From the NCBI GenBank assembly GCA_016795365.1, contig JAEUHN010000036.1, forward strand, positions 192,181 to 256,180: a stretch of DNA of 64,000 bases. The letters are read 5' to 3'. The notes below the pieces were generated by a model. The model saw nothing but the letters and a program-made list of their open reading frames with translations. It ran no database searches and was not told the origin of the DNA. This DNA is from Verrucomicrobiaceae bacterium. Lineage in GTDB: Bacteria; Verrucomicrobiota; Verrucomicrobiia; Verrucomicrobiales; Verrucomicrobiaceae. Numbering within the stretch: position 1 is the first letter of the stretch; every line of letters starts with the position of its first letter. Made by a program: the position numbers and the translations under genes. Below, piece by piece: positions 60,555 through 64,000 of this stretch.

Positions 60555-62491
60555 CCGGATTCTTTGGACCTCCATCGCGCAATGACAGCGAGCTGCAAAG
60601 CATCGCGCAGCGCATGAACGACACGATTTACCTGCGCGGGCCGGACAGCCACGGCGTGTGGAGCGATCAGCAGCACGGCATCGCGCTTGGGCATCGTCGC
60701 TTGTCGATCCTCGATCTGTCGCCCGAAGGTCATCAGCCAATGACCTCGCAGAACGGTCGCTTCGTCATCGTGTTCAATGGGGAGGTGTATAACTTCCAGG
60801 AGCTGCGCAAGGAACTCGAGCCGCACGGCCACACCTGGCGCGGGCACAGCGACACCGAGATCATGCTCGCCGCGTTTTGTCAGTGGGGCGTGCTGGAAGC
60901 CACGAAGCGCTTCAACGGCATGTTCGCCTTCGCTGTGTGGGATCGCGATGAGAAGAAGCTCCACATCGCTCGCGACCGCCTCGGCGAGAAGCCGCTCTAC
61001 TACGGCTGGCTCGCGGATGGCACACTGTTGTTCGGCTCCGAGCTGAAGACCTTCAAACCGTATCCCGGCTTTGATCCGACGATCAATCGCGACGCAATCG
61101 CGGGCCTGCTGAAGCTCAACTACATCGCCGAGCCGCACTCGATCTACGAAGGCATTCACAAGCTCCCGCCCGCTGGCTTGCTCACCTGGGACGGCAGCGC
61201 AGCTCGACCGAAGCCGCAGCTCTACTGGAGCATGAAAGCGGTCGCCGAATCCTCGCTGAGCAATCCTTTCACCGGCAGTGAAACCGAAGCCGTCGATCAG
61301 CTCGAAGCCCTGCTCAAAGACGCCGTCGGCATCCGCATGATCTCCGATGTGCCGCTCGGTGCCTTCCTCTCCGGCGGTGTGGATTCATCGACGATCTGCG
61401 CGCTGATGCAGGCGCAGAGCAGCAAGCCAGTGCGCACCTTCACGATCGGCTTTCACGAGAAGAACTACAACGAAGCGCTCTTCGCAAAGGAAGTCGCGCA
61501 GCACCTCGGCACTGATCACACCGAACTCTACGTCACGCCCAAAGACGCACTCGACGTCATCCCGAAGATCCCCGAACTCTACGACGAGCCGTTCAGCGAC
61601 TACTCGCAGATTCCCACCTTCCTCGTCTGCCAGCTCGCGCGCCAGCATGTGACCGTGGCGCTCAGCGGCGACGCGGGTGACGAGTTGTTCTCCGGCTACG
61701 AGCGCTACTTCGTGGGCCGTAAGGTCTGGAACAAGATCAGCGCACTGCCGCTGTGGGGCCGTGGCGCACTCGCTGGGAGTCTCACGATGCTCTCCGCGCG
61801 CACGCTCAACACCTTGATCGAACCATTCAAGAAGCTGCTGCCCGCGAAGTATCACCACGTCTCCGTCGGCGACAAGCTGCACAAGCTCGCCGAGGTCCTG
61901 CGCGTGTCCGAGCCCGTGGACATGTATCAGAACTTGGTTAGCCACTGGAAGCATCCTGAACAAATCGTCATTAACGGTCGCGAGCCAAGCACGGCATTGA
62001 TCGACAACACCAACTGGCCGCGCGTTCCTGACTTCACCCACCGCATGATGCACCTCGACATGGAGACTTATCTCCCCGGCGACATCCTCACCAAGGTGGA
62101 TCGTGCGAGCATGGGCGTCAGCCTGGAAGGCCGCATTCCGCTGCTCGATCCACGCGTGATCGAGTTCGCGTGGCGGCTGCCTTTGTCGATGAAGGTGAAA
62201 GGCGACACCGGCAAGTGGGCGCTGCGCCAAGTGCTCTATCGTCATGTGCCGCAGCGTCTGATCGACCGGCCAAAGATGGGCTTCAGCGTGCCGATCGGCG
62301 CGTGGCTGCGAGGCGAACTGAGCGACTGGGCCGAGGCCTTGCTCGACGAATCACGCCTCAAGCGCGAAGGCTACTTCCATCCCGCACCCATTCGCGAGAA
62401 GTGGGCCGAGCATCTCTCCGGCTCGCGCAACTGGCAATACTACCTCTGGGACGTGCTGATGTTCCAGGCCTGGCTCGAGGCACAACGTTGA
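60542..62491 (+). CDS. asnB: Asparagine synthetase (glutamine-hydrolysing)
   Basis: The 649-residue protein starts MCGLAGFFG, with the N-terminal nucleophile Cys2 of class II glutamine amidotransferases, and has FVIVFNGEVYNFQELRKEL and the RDRLGEKPLYYG run of that domain. The synthetase domain has the ATP pyrophosphatase loop SGGVDSS at 277-283. Length matches the AsnB forms found in polysaccharide clusters, where they are thought to amidate sugar acids; a housekeeping asparagine role is equally possible. It starts 13 bases before the GT4 gene stop, and its coding start sits directly after a heptanucleotide array. Confidence 0.9.
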   Translation: MCGLAGFFGPPSRNDSELQSIAQRMNDTIYLRGPDSHGVWSDQQHGIALGHRRLSILDLSPEGHQPMTSQNGRFVIVFNGEVYNFQELRKELEPHGHTWRGHSDTEIMLAAFCQWGVLEATKRFNGMFAFAVWDRDEKKLHIARDRLGEKPLYYGWLADGTLLFGSELKTFKPYPGFDPTINRDAIAGLLKLNYIAEPHSIYEGIHKLPPAGLLTWDGSAARPKPQLYWSMKAVAESSLSNPFTGSETEAVDQLEALLKDAVGIRMISDVPLGAFLSGGVDSSTICALMQAQSSKPVRTFTIGFHEKNYNEALFAKEVAQHLGTDHTELYVTPKDALDVIPKIPELYDEPFSDYSQIPTFLVCQLARQHVTVALSGDAGDELFSGYERYFVGRKVWNKISALPLWGRGALAGSLTMLSARTLNTLIEPFKKLLPAKYHHVSVGDKLHKLAEVLRVSEPVDMYQNLVSHWKHPEQIVINGREPSTALIDNTNWPRVPDFTHRMMHLDMETYLPGDILTKVDRASMGVSLEGRIPLLDPRVIEFAWRLPLSMKVKGDTGKWALRQVLYRHVPQRLIDRPKMGFSVPIGAWLRGELSDWAEALLDESRLKREGYFHPAPIREKWAEHLSGSRNWQYYLWDVLMFQAWLEAQR

Positions 62492-62496
62492 CCTTC

Positions 62497-63579
62497 ATGA
62501 ATTCCCCCGCTCCATCTCATCAACGAGTTTACATTCTCGACCTTCTGCGATTCATCGCAGCGTTCGGCGTGATGCTTTATCACTACACTTGGCGATTGCC
62601 GACAGTGGATCATCTCGGTGGACCGCAGTTCCCCGAGTTGGATGGGTGGACACGTTACCTGCATCTGGGGGTTCAGTTATTCTTCATCATCAGTGGCTTC
62701 GTGATCGCCTTCTCCGCTGAGGGAAAAACGGCCGGCCAGTTTGCTTGGTCGCGATTTGTCAGGCTGTATCCAGCTTACTGGCTGTGTTTAATCATCACAT
62801 TCGCCTTCTGCCACTATCTGTGGCGTCCACATTTTGAACTCAGTATCCGCGACGGGCTCATCAACCTCACCATGTTTCAGGCCTACTTCAAGGTGCCGCA
62901 TGTGGAGTGGGCCTACTGGACGTTGGCCGAAGAACTGCGGTTTTACATCCTTGTCGCTCTGCTTCTTGCCCTCAAGCAATGGCATCGAATGCTGGCGTTT
63001 GTGGCCGTGTGGATGGTCCTTTGCTTCATCGACATCTTCAAGCATGTGCCTCTCGCCCACTACGAGATGGCCTTGGATCAGGCGCCCTTCTTTGCGGCGG
63101 GCATGGTGTATTATGATGCGTTCAAGCGAGGGTTCAGGCCTGTGCATTGGCTATTGATCGCCGTGACGGCCGCTCTGGGTTGCAAGCGCTTCCTCGACTG
63201 GTCCTATCACGATGCGATCGAGCGCCATGCGGTGTGTTCTCCTGTGGTGGTCGTTTGCATTCTGCTCTCGATGCACCTGGTCTTCATCGGCATCGCTTCG
63301 CATAAGCTGGCAATCCGCAAAAACTTTGCCCTGCTCACCATGGCGGGAGGGATGACGTATCCGCTTTACCTGATTCACAATCGCGTGGGATTCAGCACGA
63401 TCATTGCGATTGAGCCGGTGATGGGGCGGTGGAAGGCCCTTGTGCTCACCTGTCTCGGAGCCCTCGTGCTGGCGTATGGGATCTGGAAGTTCTGGGAGCT
63501 GCCATTCGCCGCGTTGTTGCGGCGAATGAAGGGCCGAAGCGCTGGTCAACCAGAGTTGACGAAGCCCGTGCCTATGTGA
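62497..63579 (+). CDS. Acyltransferase 3-family membrane protein
   Basis: The 360-residue protein has about ten hydrophobic helices and the family opening VYILDLLRFIAAFGVMLYHYTW, with the conserved Arg and His (residues about 18 and 29) of acyltransferase 3 enzymes. WTLAEELRFYILVAL near residue 145 is the other typical block. These integral membrane enzymes acetylate or otherwise acylate sugars of surface polysaccharides. The start at 62497 is 5 bases after asnB; a longer open frame beginning at 62170 only shadows asnB. It probably closes the polysaccharide operon. Confidence 0.88.
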   Translation: MNSPAPSHQRVYILDLLRFIAAFGVMLYHYTWRLPTVDHLGGPQFPELDGWTRYLHLGVQLFFIISGFVIAFSAEGKTAGQFAWSRFVRLYPAYWLCLIITFAFCHYLWRPHFELSIRDGLINLTMFQAYFKVPHVEWAYWTLAEELRFYILVALLLALKQWHRMLAFVAVWMVLCFIDIFKHVPLAHYEMALDQAPFFAAGMVYYDAFKRGFRPVHWLLIAVTAALGCKRFLDWSYHDAIERHAVCSPVVVVCILLSMHLVFIGIASHKLAIRKNFALLTMAGGMTYPLYLIHNRVGFSTIIAIEPVMGRWKALVLTCLGALVLAYGIWKFWELPFAALLRRMKGRSAGQPELTKPVPM

Positions 63580-63589
63580 AAATTCACAT
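63574..63589. promoter_or_regulatory. Inverted repeat just upstream of rex
   Basis: ATGTGAA (63574-63580) and TTCACAT (63583-63589) flank two bases, ending one base before the GTG start of rex. The TGTGA/TCACA halves resemble those of Rex and CRP sites, but their spacing (4 bases) is shorter than in either consensus. The acyltransferase stop lies within it. Confidence 0.35.
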
Positions 63590-64000
63590 GTGCCCAGCAA
63601 AATAGACATCCCCCGCAAGTCCATCTACCGCCTCAGCATCTACCAGCGCTGTCTTTCGCGCCTGAAGGAGAACGGCGTCGAGACCGTCTCGTCCGATGCC
63701 CTGGCCAAGGCCGCAGGCGTGAAGAGCACTCAGCTGCGCAAGGACCTCACCTACTTCGGGCAGTTCGGCACGCGTGGATTGGGATACAATGTCAGCCAGC
63801 TCAGCCGCACGATTGGCGACGTGCTCGGGCACAATCGTTTGCAACCTGTCATCCTCGTCGGCGTGGGGAACCTGGGCTCCGCATTGCTCCGCTACGGCGG
63901 CTTCCGCAAAGAGGGTTTCGAGATCGTCGCGGCTTTCGATGTGGCACCCAATCCTGCCCGTGTGGCGGAATCCAATGTGACTCTTCATCACATCGACAAG
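63590..64000 (+). CDS. rex: Redox-sensing transcriptional repressor Rex, N-terminal 137 residues (cut by window edge)
   Basis: The frame starts at a GTG (63590) because the nearby ATG at 63588 is out of frame and stops after five codons. It reads VPSKIDIPRKSIYRLSIYQR as the start, then the winged helix with VSSDALAKAAGVKSTQLRKD, the FGQFGTRGLGYNV wing, and the Rossmann glycine loop LVGVGNLGSALLRYGGF. Rex senses the NADH/NAD+ ratio and represses fermentation and respiration genes when NADH is low. The gene runs past the window edge with no stop. It is 10 bases after the acyltransferase gene but probably independent in function. Confidence 0.93.
   Translation, partial: MPSKIDIPRKSIYRLSIYQRCLSRLKENGVETVSSDALAKAAGVKSTQLRKDLTYFGQFGTRGLGYNVSQLSRTIGDVLGHNRLQPVILVGVGNLGSALLRYGGFRKEGFEIVAAFDVAPNPARVAESNVTLHHIDK

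Overview
The window looks like chromosomal DNA from a member of the Verrucomicrobiota, probably a Prosthecobacter/Verrucomicrobium-like heterotroph. This is inferred from the gene families, not from a marker gene: a planctomycete-type cytochrome c/DUF1549/DUF1553 protein paired with a DUF1501 protein, very large secreted RCC1 and subtilisin proteins, a Ser/Thr kinase next to an ECF-type sigma factor, and a GC-rich base composition. No rRNA, tRNA, insertion sequence or CRISPR array was seen.

Layout. 1-9.2 kb: the start of zwf (cut by the window edge), a NIPSNAP protein, pyrE, an exonuclease with a J-like segment, a visibly AT-richer patch with a TPR protein and an orphan membrane protein, a PIN toxin-antitoxin pair, miaB, an EEP-family hydrolase and a GntR/FCD regulator. 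9.2-14 kb: a large cytochrome-like DUF1549/DUF1553 protein and a DUF1501 protein, divergent from the GntR gene across a perfect inverted repeat. 14-21 kb: a TerB-domain protein, a P-loop ATPase and an Lhr-like helicase in one tight operon, matching the architecture of the Shango anti-phage system. 21-22.6 kb: a ComM/YifB ATPase.

22.6-40.8 kb, all on the minus strand, is the most unusual part. One operon (28306 down to 22589) encodes a Tat-exported Ig-like protein, a HEAT-repeat protein, an ECF-type sigma factor fused to an FHA domain, a lipoprotein and a transmembrane Ser/Thr kinase with TPRs. A second unit encodes a subtilisin. A third (40768 down to 30714) encodes a 40-residue membrane peptide, an outer-membrane barrel, a FecR-domain protein and a 2384-residue subtilisin/RCC1/Calx-beta/Ig protein. 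Each of the three units is preceded by the same ungapped element, CATAAG-N15-GGCMTSAAYC, 53-75 bases before the first start codon. I infer a regulon in which the sigma-FHA protein, gated by the co-encoded kinase, controls its own operon and the secreted proteases.

41-52 kb is mostly housekeeping and mixed genes: alkB-like, ilvN, ilvB, a 22-bp tandem repeat array, a DUF4230-like protein, a Gfo/Idh/MocA oxidoreductase, a Kef-type antiporter, rarD, a second PIN toxin-antitoxin pair and an aldo/keto reductase. 52-63.6 kb carries cell-surface polysaccharide functions: a GT9 heptosyltransferase-like enzyme, a GT2, a MurJ/Wzx-like flippase, an O-antigen ligase/polymerase-like protein, a double GT4 protein, an asparagine synthetase and an acyltransferase. 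The window ends inside rex. Degenerate heptanucleotide repeats and one paired-hairpin (REPIN-like) element are scattered through the window, several of them translated in frame inside genes.
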